Shown: positions 7,148 through 13,246 of the stretch, one piece after another
How positions within the stretch are numbered: the first letter of the stretch is position 1
How the letters are laid out: the number at the start of each line of letters is the position of its first letter
Origin: an uncultured Collinsella sp.
Lineage (GTDB): Bacteria; Actinomycetota; Coriobacteriia; Coriobacteriales; Coriobacteriaceae
Direction: 5' to 3'
DNA length: 18,827 bases
NCBI GenBank assembly: GCA_900552685.1
Contig: USAJ01000016.1
Coordinates: forward strand, 1 to 18,827
Position numbers and translations under genes: made by a program
The notes under the pieces: generated by a model
Told to the model about the DNA's origin: nothing
The model's database searches: none
The model's input: the letters and a program-made list of their open reading frames with translations, nothing else

Positions 7148-7183
7148 AAGGCCCGGCTCGTTTGATGCGAGCCGGGGCCTTTT
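7148..7183. terminator. Intrinsic terminator between racemase and ecfT
   Basis: AAGGCCCGGCTCG (7148-7160) pairs with CGAGCCGGGGCCTT (7168-7181), with a single bulged G, around a 7-base loop. TTTT follows on the + strand, so it ends the racemase transcript well. It can also fold on the - strand downstream of ecfT, but the T-run there is short. Confidence 0.85.
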
Positions 7184-7210
7184 GCGTTTGTCAGTTGCTG
7201 CCAGCGATTG

Positions 7211-7957
7211 CTAGAACAGGAAGCCGATGGCGATAAGGGTGATGCTGACGATAAGTATGGCGATATCCAAGCCTTTGATGGGGTAGCGCTTATACGAACT
7301 CGCACGCGTGCGCAGGTAGAAGCCGCGCTGCTCGGCGGCAAGCGCGGTGGCATCGGTCTTGCCCACGCTCGAGATAAGCAGCGGCACACACAGCGGCAGC
7401 ATGAGTTTGAGTTTCTTGACGGGATTCCTAGTGTCGTATTCGACGCCGCGTGCAGTCTGCGCCTCCATGATGGCGTTCATTTCCTGGCCAAATACCGGCA
7501 CAAAACGCAGCGCCGTGGTAAAGGTGAAGGCATAGCGATATGGCACGTGCAGCACCTCGACGCAAGCGTTGGCGAGGTCGTTGAGCTTGGTCACCATAAG
7601 CATGAGGATGAGTGGCAGCGCCACGCCCAACAGGCGTAGGCAGGCCTTCGATCCGGTAATGAGGCCCGTGTCGGTGATAAAGCCCCACACCATGTTGCCA
7701 TCGCGCATAAAAGCCAGCTGAAGCACCAGCATGATAAGCGCGAGCGGAATCAGCAGCTTGAGTAGCGAGAGCAGGCGGTCGACGACGCCGGCGTAGGCGC
7801 CCAGTGCAAGAGTGAGCGCCAAAAAGCCCAACAGCGCTACGTAGGTATCGGACAGGAAGATGCCGATGATGATGGCGGCGGCAAGGCCCAGTTTGACGAC
7901 CGGGTTCAAGCGGTGCAGCAGTGTATCGCCCGGCATATAGTCGATGACGTTAACCAC
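7211..7957 (-). CDS. ecfT: ECF transporter transmembrane (T) component
   Basis: This is the membrane subunit that links the substrate-binding S component to the two ATPase domains in energy-coupling-factor importers. It has several membrane helices in the N-terminal half (for example 'LGLAAAIIIGIFLSDTYVALLGFLALTLALGAYAG', in two spans). The cytoplasmic signature 'AQTARGVEYD' and a second, variant box 'AAEQRGFYLRT' are the coupling motifs that dock on the ATPases. The start is GTG at 7955-7957, overlapping the stop of the ATPase gene by eight bases, with GAGGGG upstream. Translational coupling and a shared mRNA with the ATPase are therefore likely. The length of 248 residues is normal for the family. 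Confidence 0.93.
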   Translation of the reverse strand: MVNVIDYMPGDTLLHRLNPVVKLGLAAAIIIGIFLSDTYVALLGFLALTLALGAYAGVVDRLLSLLKLLIPLALIMLVLQLAFMRDGNMVWGFITDTGLITGSKACLRLLGVALPLILMLMVTKLNDLANACVEVLHVPYRYAFTFTTALRFVPVFGQEMNAIMEAQTARGVEYDTRNPVKKLKLMLPLCVPLLISSVGKTDATALAAEQRGFYLRTRASSYKRYPIKGLDIAILIVSITLIAIGFLF

Positions 7958-9701
7958 GGTGGACCATCCCCTCGGTAATGCGAACGATATCGGTGACCTC
8001 GCTTACCTGTGCAAAGGCGGGAGAGACGGAGGATGCCAGGCGACGAGAAAGCTCTATGACCTGGGGCGGCTCAACGTAGGCGCGCTGCATGAGCTCGATG
8101 TCCGAGAACAGCTCGTGCGTGCGGCCGCGCTCGAGGATGCGGCCGTCGGCCATTACCACAATGCGCTCGGCAAAGTCGGAGACGACTTCCATGTCGTGAC
8201 AGACCATGATTACAGCGCAGCCGCGCTCGGCCATGGTGCGCACGGTTTCCATGACGGTCATGCACTCGCGGTAGTCAAGGCCGCTCGTGGGCTCGTCGAG
8301 TACCACGATTTTGGGCTCTACGACCACGACGGAGGCGAGTGCCACCATCTGGCGCTGACCGCGCGAGAGCGAGAAGGGCGCCTCGTCGGCCGGCAAGCCA
8401 AAGCGGTCGATGACGAGCTGGGCGCGACGCAGTGCCTCGGCACGGTCGATGCCGGCAAGCTCCAGGCCAAAGGCGACCTCGTCGAGCACGGTTTCCTTGC
8501 AGATCTGGCGGTCGGGGTTTTGGAAGAGGGTTGCGACTTCGCGGGCGATGCGGCTCGTGGGAACGGCTGCGGTATCCAGTCCCGTGACGCGCACGCTGCC
8601 CGAGGCGGGCTTAAGCAGGCCTGTAAGCAGCTTGGTGAGCGTGGTCTTGCCGGCGCCGTTTTGGCCGACGATGCCCACGAGCTCGCCGGGATAGAGGGTC
8701 AGGTTGAGGTCGTGGACGGCGGCGCCGCCATTGGGATAGGCAAACTCAACGTGATCGAAGGTGAGCACGGGCTCGGCGTCCTTGGCGTGCGGGCGCAACG
8801 ACGGTGCGTGCGGCGAGCCGGATGGTGCCTGAATGTCGCTGCTTGCGTGTGCGGGGTCGACGATGCCCGTAATCAGGCGCTCGGCCTCATCAACATCCAA
8901 ACAGGGAGTGCCGCTGGCCAGGCCGTCGGCCTCGAGGCTGTTGAAAATGCGCGTGACACGCGGGCAATCAACGCCGATGGCGCGGAGCTCATCGGCGTGT
9001 GCGAAGACCTCGTGCGGCTCGCCCTGTAGCGCGATTTCGCCATGATTGAGCACGAGCACGCGGTTGCAATACTCCGAAAGCAGGGCGACTTTTTGCTCAA
9101 CGACGACGATGGTGATGCCGAGTGCACGGTTGGCCTCACGCAGGGTCTCGAAGACCAGCGTGGAGCTGGCGGGGTCGAGCGCCGCGGTGGGTTCGTCGAG
9201 CACGAGCACGCGCGGACACATGGCGAGGATGGCGGCGATGGCAACCTTTTGCTTTTGGCCGCCTGAGAGGGTGGCGATCTCGCGGTCGCGCAGGTCGCTG
9301 ATACCGACGGTCTTAAGCGTCTCGCTCAAGCGCTGCTCGATCTGGTCGTGCGGAACGCCAAAGTTCTCGAGGCCAAAGAGCATTTCGTCCTCAACGACTG
9401 AAGCGACCATCTGGGTATCGATGTCCTGCAACACGCTGCCGACGATCTGCGATATGTCGGTGAGCGAGACCTCGCAGGTGTCGTGGCCGTCGACAGTGAC
9501 GGAGCCAAAGAACGTACCGGTGTAATGGTGGGGTACGGCTCCCGACAGGCAGGCGGCAAGTGTGGACTTGCCGGCGCCCGAAGGCCCGATAATGCCGATA
9601 AAATCTCCCCTGTTCACGCTGAGCGAAACGTGGCTGAGCGCCTGCTCGGCTTGCGTGCCATAGGAGAACGAGACATCGTCGACGTTGATGATCGTTTCCA
9701 T
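7950..9701 (-). CDS. Fused double ATPase of an ECF transporter (EcfA-EcfA')
   Basis: Two complete ABC ATPase domains lie in one 583-residue chain. The first has Walker A 'GPSGAGKST' (residues 39-47), signature 'LSGGQKQ' and Walker B 'VLVLDEPTAALDP'. The second, after a 60-80-residue linker rich in Ser, Pro and His, has 'GQNGAGKTT', 'LSRGQRQ' (a variant signature) and 'IVVLDEPTSGLD'. Most ECF systems encode the two ATPases as separate genes, so this is a fused form. It powers import together with the adjacent T component and presumably the S component upstream. The start ATG at 9701 has AAAGGTATCC upstream. The operon order is S, AA, T on the - strand. Confidence 0.93.
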   Translation of the reverse strand: METIINVDDVSFSYGTQAEQALSHVSLSVNRGDFIGIIGPSGAGKSTLAACLSGAVPHHYTGTFFGSVTVDGHDTCEVSLTDISQIVGSVLQDIDTQMVASVVEDEMLFGLENFGVPHDQIEQRLSETLKTVGISDLRDREIATLSGGQKQKVAIAAILAMCPRVLVLDEPTAALDPASSTLVFETLREANRALGITIVVVEQKVALLSEYCNRVLVLNHGEIALQGEPHEVFAHADELRAIGVDCPRVTRIFNSLEADGLASGTPCLDVDEAERLITGIVDPAHASSDIQAPSGSPHAPSLRPHAKDAEPVLTFDHVEFAYPNGGAAVHDLNLTLYPGELVGIVGQNGAGKTTLTKLLTGLLKPASGSVRVTGLDTAAVPTSRIAREVATLFQNPDRQICKETVLDEVAFGLELAGIDRAEALRRAQLVIDRFGLPADEAPFSLSRGQRQMVALASVVVVEPKIVVLDEPTSGLDYRECMTVMETVRTMAERGCAVIMVCHDMEVVSDFAERIVVMADGRILERGRTHELFSDIELMQRAYVEPPQVIELSRRLASSVSPAFAQVSEVTDIVRITEGMVHRG

Positions 9702-9721
9702 GGATACCTTTCATAGTCATC

Positions 9722-9761
9722 GGGGACGTTCTTAAATGACTAGTCAATTAAGAACGTCCCC
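9722..9761. repeat. 40-bp near-perfect palindrome, REP-like
   Basis: GGGGACGTTCTTAA (9722-9735) pairs with TTAAGAACGTCCCC (9748-9761), and the centre TGACTAGTCA (9737-9746) is itself a palindrome. Only the two A residues at 9736 and 9747 break symmetry. A further GGGAC at 9777-9781 can pair with the GTCCC of the right arm as an alternative. It lies between the S and ATPase genes of the ECF operon, close to the ATPase start. I read it as an interspersed REP-type element; no transposase is in the window. Confidence 0.6.
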
Positions 9762-9806
9762 AAAAGCTAGTTGCTTGGGACAGTCTTTGGTGGTGAAGTA
9801 CGGAGG

Positions 9807-9907
9807 CGGCTTTACGAGGTGCCCCAGGTTGGCGCGAAAGAGGAACGAAGCGTACTTGGGTACGCGAGCGACGAATGAACGCCAAGATGGGGTGGCTCGT
9901 AAAGCCG
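9807..9907. repeat. 101-bp imperfect palindrome in the ECF operon
   Basis: The outer arms CGGCTTTACGAG (9807-9818) and CTCGTAAAGCCG (9896-9907) are perfect complements. Inside them, CCCCA/TGGGG and TTGGCG (9829-9834)/CGCCAA (9880-9885) also pair. At the centre GCGTAC TTGG GTACGC (9850-9865) makes a tetraloop hairpin. The whole stretch can fold into one long interrupted hairpin between the S and ATPase genes. It may be a MITE-like insertion or an mRNA stabiliser/processing element. No coding frame with an RBS is seen. Confidence 0.6.
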
Positions 9908-9913
9908 GGCAGG

Positions 9914-10486
9914 TTAGTTGAGCTTAAGGGACTTCTGGATGGGCAGGTAGAGAGCGCCGACCAGGATGGCGTTAAAGACGGCGGTCATGGCGACGACGGG
10001 CAGCATGGCAGCGGCGAGCTCGCTCACCACGCCGAGCATGGCCATCTTGATGACCATGAAGATGACGCCCGAGACAAAGGTGGTCACGAAGGCTGCGACG
10101 ATGGCGACGGCGGGCTTAACCTGGCCGTCCTTGGCGGCAGCGTTGACAATGACGGCCATGAGCATGGCAGCGATGCCCTCGGCGGCAAAATCGACAAACG
10201 GCGAGGTGGTGGTGATCTGGATCACGGCGGCCGAGATCAGGCCGATGACGAGTGCCTGACCGATGTTGGGGCGAACGACCAGGATGGTGAGGCAGAAGGC
10301 CGAGATGATGAACTCGGGGCTGATCATGCCGCCCGAGATGCCGGAGATGGCCTTGCCGACGGTGAAGTTGAGGATGAAGCCGGCGGCAAGCAGGATGGCG
10401 AGCAAGACGAGGGCACGGACGTCGAGTTTGCCGCGGTCGGCGGTCTGGACGGTGCGGGGCTGGGCGGTGGTGGTGTTCTGAGACAT
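9914..10486 (-). CDS. ECF transporter substrate-binding (S) component, probable tryptophan-type
   Basis: This 190-residue protein is hydrophobic with five to six predicted membrane helices. The order and size fit S components of ECF importers, which bind the substrate in the membrane. It is followed by the ATPase and T genes. The family is not certain; the layout recalls TrpP-like proteins, but that is recollection only. The predicted substrate comes from its leader: a short ORF with three consecutive Trp codons and a terminator lie directly upstream, so expression should rise when charged tRNA-Trp is scarce. The ATG at 10484-10486 has AAAGGA upstream and is preferred over an in-frame extension to 10600, which would run through the terminator hairpin. 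Confidence 0.82.
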   Translation of the reverse strand: MSQNTTTAQPRTVQTADRGKLDVRALVLLAILLAAGFILNFTVGKAISGISGGMISPEFIISAFCLTILVVRPNIGQALVIGLISAAVIQITTTSPFVDFAAEGIAAMLMAVIVNAAAKDGQVKPAVAIVAAFVTTFVSGVIFMVIKMAMLGVVSELAAAMLPVVAMTAVFNAILVGALYLPIQKSLKLN

Positions 10487-10533
10487 GGTGAAAATCCTTT
10501 CGGAAGGGAAGTGCAAGAGAAGAAAGCGGAGGC

Positions 10534-10663
10534 GCGTGATGCGAATGCGATCGGGCTCGAGATAGAAAAAGGCCCCCGGTCGAAACCGGAGGCCTTCCAA
10601 TCACCTAGAGCGCAAAAACAGGCGTGAGGGACTCACTGTCGACCGATCGTATTCGCATCACGC
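10534..10663 (-). repeat. 21-nt inverted repeat bracketing the attenuator terminator
   Basis: Bases 10534-10554 and 10643-10663 are reverse complements at 20 of 21 positions; the mismatch is 10547/10650. The upstream arm in RNA starts at the last base of the third Trp codon and covers the next codons of the leader ORF. The downstream arm lies between the terminator and the RBS of the S gene. The 88-base loop holds the leader stop codon and the terminator. The arms can only pair in transcripts that have passed the terminator. Confidence 0.75.
10566..10596 (-). terminator. Attenuator terminator upstream of the ECF S gene
   Basis: In RNA sense AAGGCCTCCGGT (10596-10585) pairs with ACCGGGGGCCTT (10580-10569), with one mismatch, around a UUCG loop. 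A run of five U follows (10570-10566). It lies 37 bases after the leader stop codon and 80 bases before the S gene. CGGTCGA at the end of the leader ORF (10645-10639) is complementary to TCGACCG in the loop and 3' arm (10583-10577), giving a competing antiterminator. Confidence 0.85.
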
Positions 10664-10701
10664 CACCACCAGTTGTTGAGAGACTTCATCGTGTTCTTCA
10701 T
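10633..10701 (-). CDS. Tryptophan-rich leader peptide of an attenuator
   Basis: This 22-codon ORF reads MKNTMKSLNN, then three Trp codons in a row (TGG at 10671-10663), then RDANTIGRQ and TGA. It has an RBS, AAAGGAG (10716-10710), eight bases from the ATG. Short ORFs with runs of one amino acid codon ahead of a terminator are the hallmark of ribosome-mediated attenuation, as in trpL. A ribosome stalled at the Trp codons would leave CGGTCGA (10645-10639) free to pair with the terminator; a ribosome at the stop codon would cover it. The leader belongs to the ECF S-AA-T operon. The ORF itself is read directly; the mechanism is inferred. Confidence 0.85.
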   Translation of the reverse strand: MKNTMKSLNNWWWRDANTIGRQ

Positions 10702-10744
10702 GTTGGTGGCTCCTTTCGTGATGCCGTGGCGCGGTCGCACCTAG

Positions 10745-10789
10745 TTGCTGTTGCGCTGCACTATAGCACAGCAAAGTGTGTGCGGGGAA
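10745..10789 (-). promoter_or_regulatory. Promoter of the leader/ECF operon
   Basis: On the - strand TATAGT (10765-10760), preceded by TGC, makes an extended -10 box. TTCCCC (10789-10784) is a weak -35 at 18-base spacing. The start would be near 10752, about 50 bases ahead of the leader ATG. TTGCTGT (10745-10751) and ACAGCAA (10768-10774) form a 7-bp dyad that straddles the -10 and could be an operator. Confidence 0.6.
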
Positions 10790-10809
10790 ATCTTTTTTAA
10801 AAAGATTTC
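10787..10809. repeat. AT-rich 23-bp palindrome
   Basis: GAAATCTTTTT and AAAAAGATTTC are perfect 11-bp complements around a single central T. It lies just upstream of the leader promoter (possible upstream element or operator) and downstream of the C69 peptidase terminator. It stands out strongly in this GC-rich DNA. Confidence 0.6.
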
Positions 10810-10830
10810 AGGCGGGTTTCCCACCGGCCA

Positions 10831-10881
10831 AAAGAGCGGGCTGAGCGGGCGAGGCTGCCATTGCTGCCTTGCCCGCTCAGC
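10831..10881 (-). terminator. Terminator of the C69 peptidase gene
   Basis: Bases 10840-10850 and 10871-10881 form an 11-bp stem that continues through a G-T pair and AGGC/GCCT to about 16 bp, around a 10-base loop. On the - strand TTTT follows six bases after the stem (10834-10831). It lies eight bases after the stop codon of the peptidase gene. Confidence 0.7.
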
Positions 10882-10888
10882 TAGGACG

Positions 10889-12838
10889 TTACTCCTTATT
10901 GCGACGGTAGAGGAAGTAACCGCCCGCGGAGATGACGGCAACGCCAGCGATGGCGAATGCAGCCACCACGCGGCCATCAAAACGATCACCGGTGGTGGGC
11001 AGGCCGCCCTTGGTGTTCGCCTTGTTGGTGGTTACCGTGGTCGTGGTGTCCGACTTGCCAGGCTTCTCGGGCTTGGTGGTGGGCTGCTCGGGCTTAGCGG
11101 GCTGCTCGGGGGTACCGGGCTGCTCAGGAGTACCAGGCTGCTCGGGAGTGCCAGGCTGATCCGGGGTTACCGGGTCGGTGGCAAGAGCGTCCTTGGCGTA
11201 GGTGATGGACACCTTGAGGCCGTTGGTCTCGGTGTTCAGGTCGCTCGGGGTGAAGGGCTGGTCGAAGTTTTCGGCTTTCTGATAGGCGCGCATCTCCTGG
11301 AGCAGGGCCTTGCACTTCTTGTAGGTGTTCTCGGTAGCAGCCTTGCCGGCCTTGTTGGCCAGGGCAGTGCGGTCCTCGGTGGTCGTCTTGGCTAGCATGG
11401 CGGCGTCAACTTCCTTGTTCTGCTCGATGAGCTCGTTCTGGAGCGCATCGAGGTAGGCACGGACGCTGATACCAAGGGTGTCAGGGTTCTCAAAGCAGAG
11501 CGAGCTGATGTCCATGAGGACGTAGTTGATTGAGTTCTCGGGCTCCTCGTTGTACACGACGTCAGTCTGTTTGCAGTGATCGAAGGAGACGGTCTGATCG
11601 CTGAAGTACGGGCTGGCCTCAGTTATCAGAGCGGAGTACAACGGGATGGCGACGGAGTACGCGGCGCGGGAGAGCATTTCCCACTGGATGGTAGCGACTT
11701 CGGGGTCATACCCGCGACGAATCTGGAAGAGGTTGATCTCGGTGTTGCGCTCGCTGCCGATGCAATAAACACCATCAGTGTTCGCGTTGAGGCCAGGGAC
11801 GTTCTCGCCGCGGTTGCCGAAGGCGCGAATCAACTCGAAAGTGCTCCAACCAGACTTGCCAGGCTTGAAGAACAGGGGCTGGATTTCGCTGACCATGGCT
11901 CCCTTTTGGTCAGGTTTTCCTTTCTCCTTTACTGTGATAATGTCGTAATCTGTGCCTTCGGTCAGCTGACTACCAAAATAATCGCGGCCTTGCACATAGC
12001 GGGACCACTGGTTTACGCCGGAATCGGCGAGGCTTTCGCCATACGTTTGGGCGACATCGAATTTGCCGTCAGCGGAGTATTTGGCGAAACCCTTTTCTTC
12101 GGGCATGGATTGGATCTTTTCAGAGTGGAGGCAATTCTCGGTGTCATTGAGGTCGACATCGTAGTTGAGGCTCCCGATATTAGGGTTGAGCGACGCGACG
12201 TCGTCAGCGAGCTTCATGGCGATCCACTGATGGGCGGAAAGTGTGGCGAACAGCCAGGTCTCGTTGTTGTCGGCGATGATGATCTGGTCGTTGGTGCAGA
12301 CGCCTTGATCATCGATCAGGCTGCCGAGAAGCTCGACGCCCTCGCGGGCCGTGGCGCTCTCGCCCAGGATGATGCTGCCGTAACTGTACTCGCCCAGCCC
12401 CACTTCCTCATCGATGAGGTCTGCTGCAGCGGCCTCTTCGTTATAGGAGGTGCTTAGCGTGGCGGAGCAGGAGACGCCCTTCTCGTTGATGCCGGCCTCG
12501 GAGTAGGCGTCGGTGCGACCCATCCAGTTGGAGGGGTGGTCGCGTACATAGCTGTAGCGATAGGTGGGCTTGTTCGAAGTGTATTCAAAAGCAGATTCAA
12601 TCGAGCTGTACTTAAAGCCGGGTTCGTGGGCAGGTTCGATGCCGTAGTGCTTAAGATAGCGCTTGCCAAAGTCCTCGGCGCGGCCGTAGTACGTGTTGCC
12701 GTCCGCCGTGAGCTTGCTGCCCATGTAGATCTGCGTGCAGGCGAGCGCAGACGTCGGCATGGACATGATGGTTGCAGCTCCAAAGGCGAGGCCTATGCCA
12801 AGCTTTTTGAGCGCGTTGACGGGGTGAGTTTTCCTCAT
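10889..12838 (-). CDS. Cell-wall-anchored C69 family dipeptidase
   Basis: This 649-residue protein starts with a signal peptide ending 'TSALA' followed by Cys34 in 'CTQIYMGSKLTADG'. In C69 (PepD-like) peptidases the mature N-terminal Cys is the nucleophile of the Ntn-hydrolase fold, so signal cleavage itself would expose the active site. The catalytic region runs to about residue 470. A helical segment, then a Pro-rich wall-spanning linker with PGTPEQ repeats (562-585) leads to LPTTG (613-617), a membrane helix and RRNKE. This is a sortase substrate anchored to peptidoglycan. It should release dipeptides from peptides outside the cell. GGGAGGG sits ahead of the ATG at 12838. No sortase gene is in the window. 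Confidence 0.92.
   Translation of the reverse strand: MRKTHPVNALKKLGIGLAFGAATIMSMPTSALACTQIYMGSKLTADGNTYYGRAEDFGKRYLKHYGIEPAHEPGFKYSSIESAFEYTSNKPTYRYSYVRDHPSNWMGRTDAYSEAGINEKGVSCSATLSTSYNEEAAAADLIDEEVGLGEYSYGSIILGESATAREGVELLGSLIDDQGVCTNDQIIIADNNETWLFATLSAHQWIAMKLADDVASLNPNIGSLNYDVDLNDTENCLHSEKIQSMPEEKGFAKYSADGKFDVAQTYGESLADSGVNQWSRYVQGRDYFGSQLTEGTDYDIITVKEKGKPDQKGAMVSEIQPLFFKPGKSGWSTFELIRAFGNRGENVPGLNANTDGVYCIGSERNTEINLFQIRRGYDPEVATIQWEMLSRAAYSVAIPLYSALITEASPYFSDQTVSFDHCKQTDVVYNEEPENSINYVLMDISSLCFENPDTLGISVRAYLDALQNELIEQNKEVDAAMLAKTTTEDRTALANKAGKAATENTYKKCKALLQEMRAYQKAENFDQPFTPSDLNTETNGLKVSITYAKDALATDPVTPDQPGTPEQPGTPEQPGTPEQPAKPEQPTTKPEKPGKSDTTTTVTTNKANTKGGLPTTGDRFDGRVVAAFAIAGVAVISAGGYFLYRRNKE
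11084..11155 (-). repeat. Tandem 18-bp repeats coding the PGTPEQ linker
   Basis: Three near-identical 18-bp units each encode PGTPEQ, followed by a diverged PAKPEQ unit. They lie in the wall-spanning linker of the C69 peptidase. Such units can expand or shrink by slippage and change the linker length. Confidence 0.8.
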
Positions 12839-12857
12839 TTTCCCTCCCAGCGTGCGA

Positions 12858-13012
12858 AAGCTCTCCGTTGCCAGAGAGCTTCAGCCAATAAAGACACCCC
12901 ATTAGCGTAACGAACTGGAAACAATATTCATCTATGAAAGAAACTTACTCGATAAGCGTAATGAAATATGCGATGAGTGGTTAATTATACTCGGTTTGTA
13001 GCTTTACTTTAA
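12858..13012 (-). promoter_or_regulatory. Promoter and long leader of the C69 peptidase gene
   Basis: On the - strand TTAAAG (13012-13007) and TATAAT (12989-12984) are separated by 17 bases. The transcript would start near 12977, leaving a leader of about 140 bases. A hairpin, AAGCTCTC (12858-12865) with GAGAGCTT (12874-12881), lies just upstream of the RBS. CTTTA/TAAAG (13002-13017) makes a small dyad at the -35. I recognise no known riboswitch. Apart from this, the gap 12839-13144 holds only the terminator at 13074-13108. Confidence 0.6.
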
Positions 13013-13065
13013 TAAAGACGTCCTGCAATTACATTACCTGAATAAAGCGCCTTGCACGGGGCGCA

Positions 13066-13108
13066 AAGAAAATCCCCCGCTGTTTGGCAAATGCATAAAC
13101 AGCAGGGG
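13066..13108 (-). terminator. Terminator after the lipid kinase/small protein operon
   Basis: CCCCCGCTGTTT (13074-13085) pairs with AAACAGCAGGGG (13097-13108) with one mismatch, around an 11-base loop. On the - strand ATTTTCTTT follows the stem. It lies 37 bases after the stop of the 30-residue ORF. Confidence 0.8.
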
Positions 13109-13144
13109 AGACGATAATTGGATGAATATCATACCAATGTGGAA

Positions 13145-13237
13145 TTACTTCTTCCGGCGGTGGATCACGTTGATCGCATAGCCGACGAGCATGGCCAAAA
13201 CGATGATGATAAAGCCGAGCAGGGGATTGTCGTTCAT
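13145..13237 (-). CDS. Small 30-residue membrane protein
   Basis: The ORF encodes MNDNPLLG, a hydrophobic stretch (FIIIVLAMLVGYAI, about residues 9-22), then NVIHRRKK and TAA. This is a single membrane helix with a positively charged C-terminus, which should face the cytoplasm. AGGAGGA sits four bases before the ATG, among the best RBS in the window. It starts nine bases after the stop codon of the lipid kinase gene and is followed by a terminator, so the two form an operon. I do not recognise a family. A role as a regulator or partner of the lipid kinase is possible but is inferred from position alone. Confidence 0.75.
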   Translation of the reverse strand: MNDNPLLGFIIIVLAMLVGYAINVIHRRKK

Positions 13238-13246
13238 AGGGTCCTC

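Noticed and set aside
7944..9029. Long + strand frame opposite the ECF ATPase
   Set aside because: It is antisense to an ABC protein with all expected motifs; its own translation has no domain pattern.
9797..9913. tRNA-like or small RNA gene in the 101-bp palindrome
   Set aside because: No cloverleaf, no TTCGA arm in the right place and no promoter; a simple long hairpin explains it.
10487..10600. N-terminal extension of the ECF S gene
   Set aside because: It would be translated through the attenuator terminator and has no RBS; MSQNTTT at 10486 has AAAGGA upstream.
10566..10701. T-box riboswitch for tryptophan
   Set aside because: No T-box core sequence was seen, while a translated Trp-codon leader with RBS explains the terminator.
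11084..11155. CRISPR-like repeat array
   Set aside because: The 18-bp units are contiguous, in frame and encode a PGTPEQ linker; there are no spacers.
12737..12838. Lipoprotein signal in the C69 peptidase
   Set aside because: The residues before Cys34 (SALA) do not match a lipobox, and the protein has an LPXTG anchor; Cys34 fits the catalytic nucleophile.
12858..12977. SAM- or c-di-AMP-type riboswitch in the peptidase leader
   Set aside because: Words such as CTTATCGAGTAAG looked suggestive, but none of the conserved cores could be completed.
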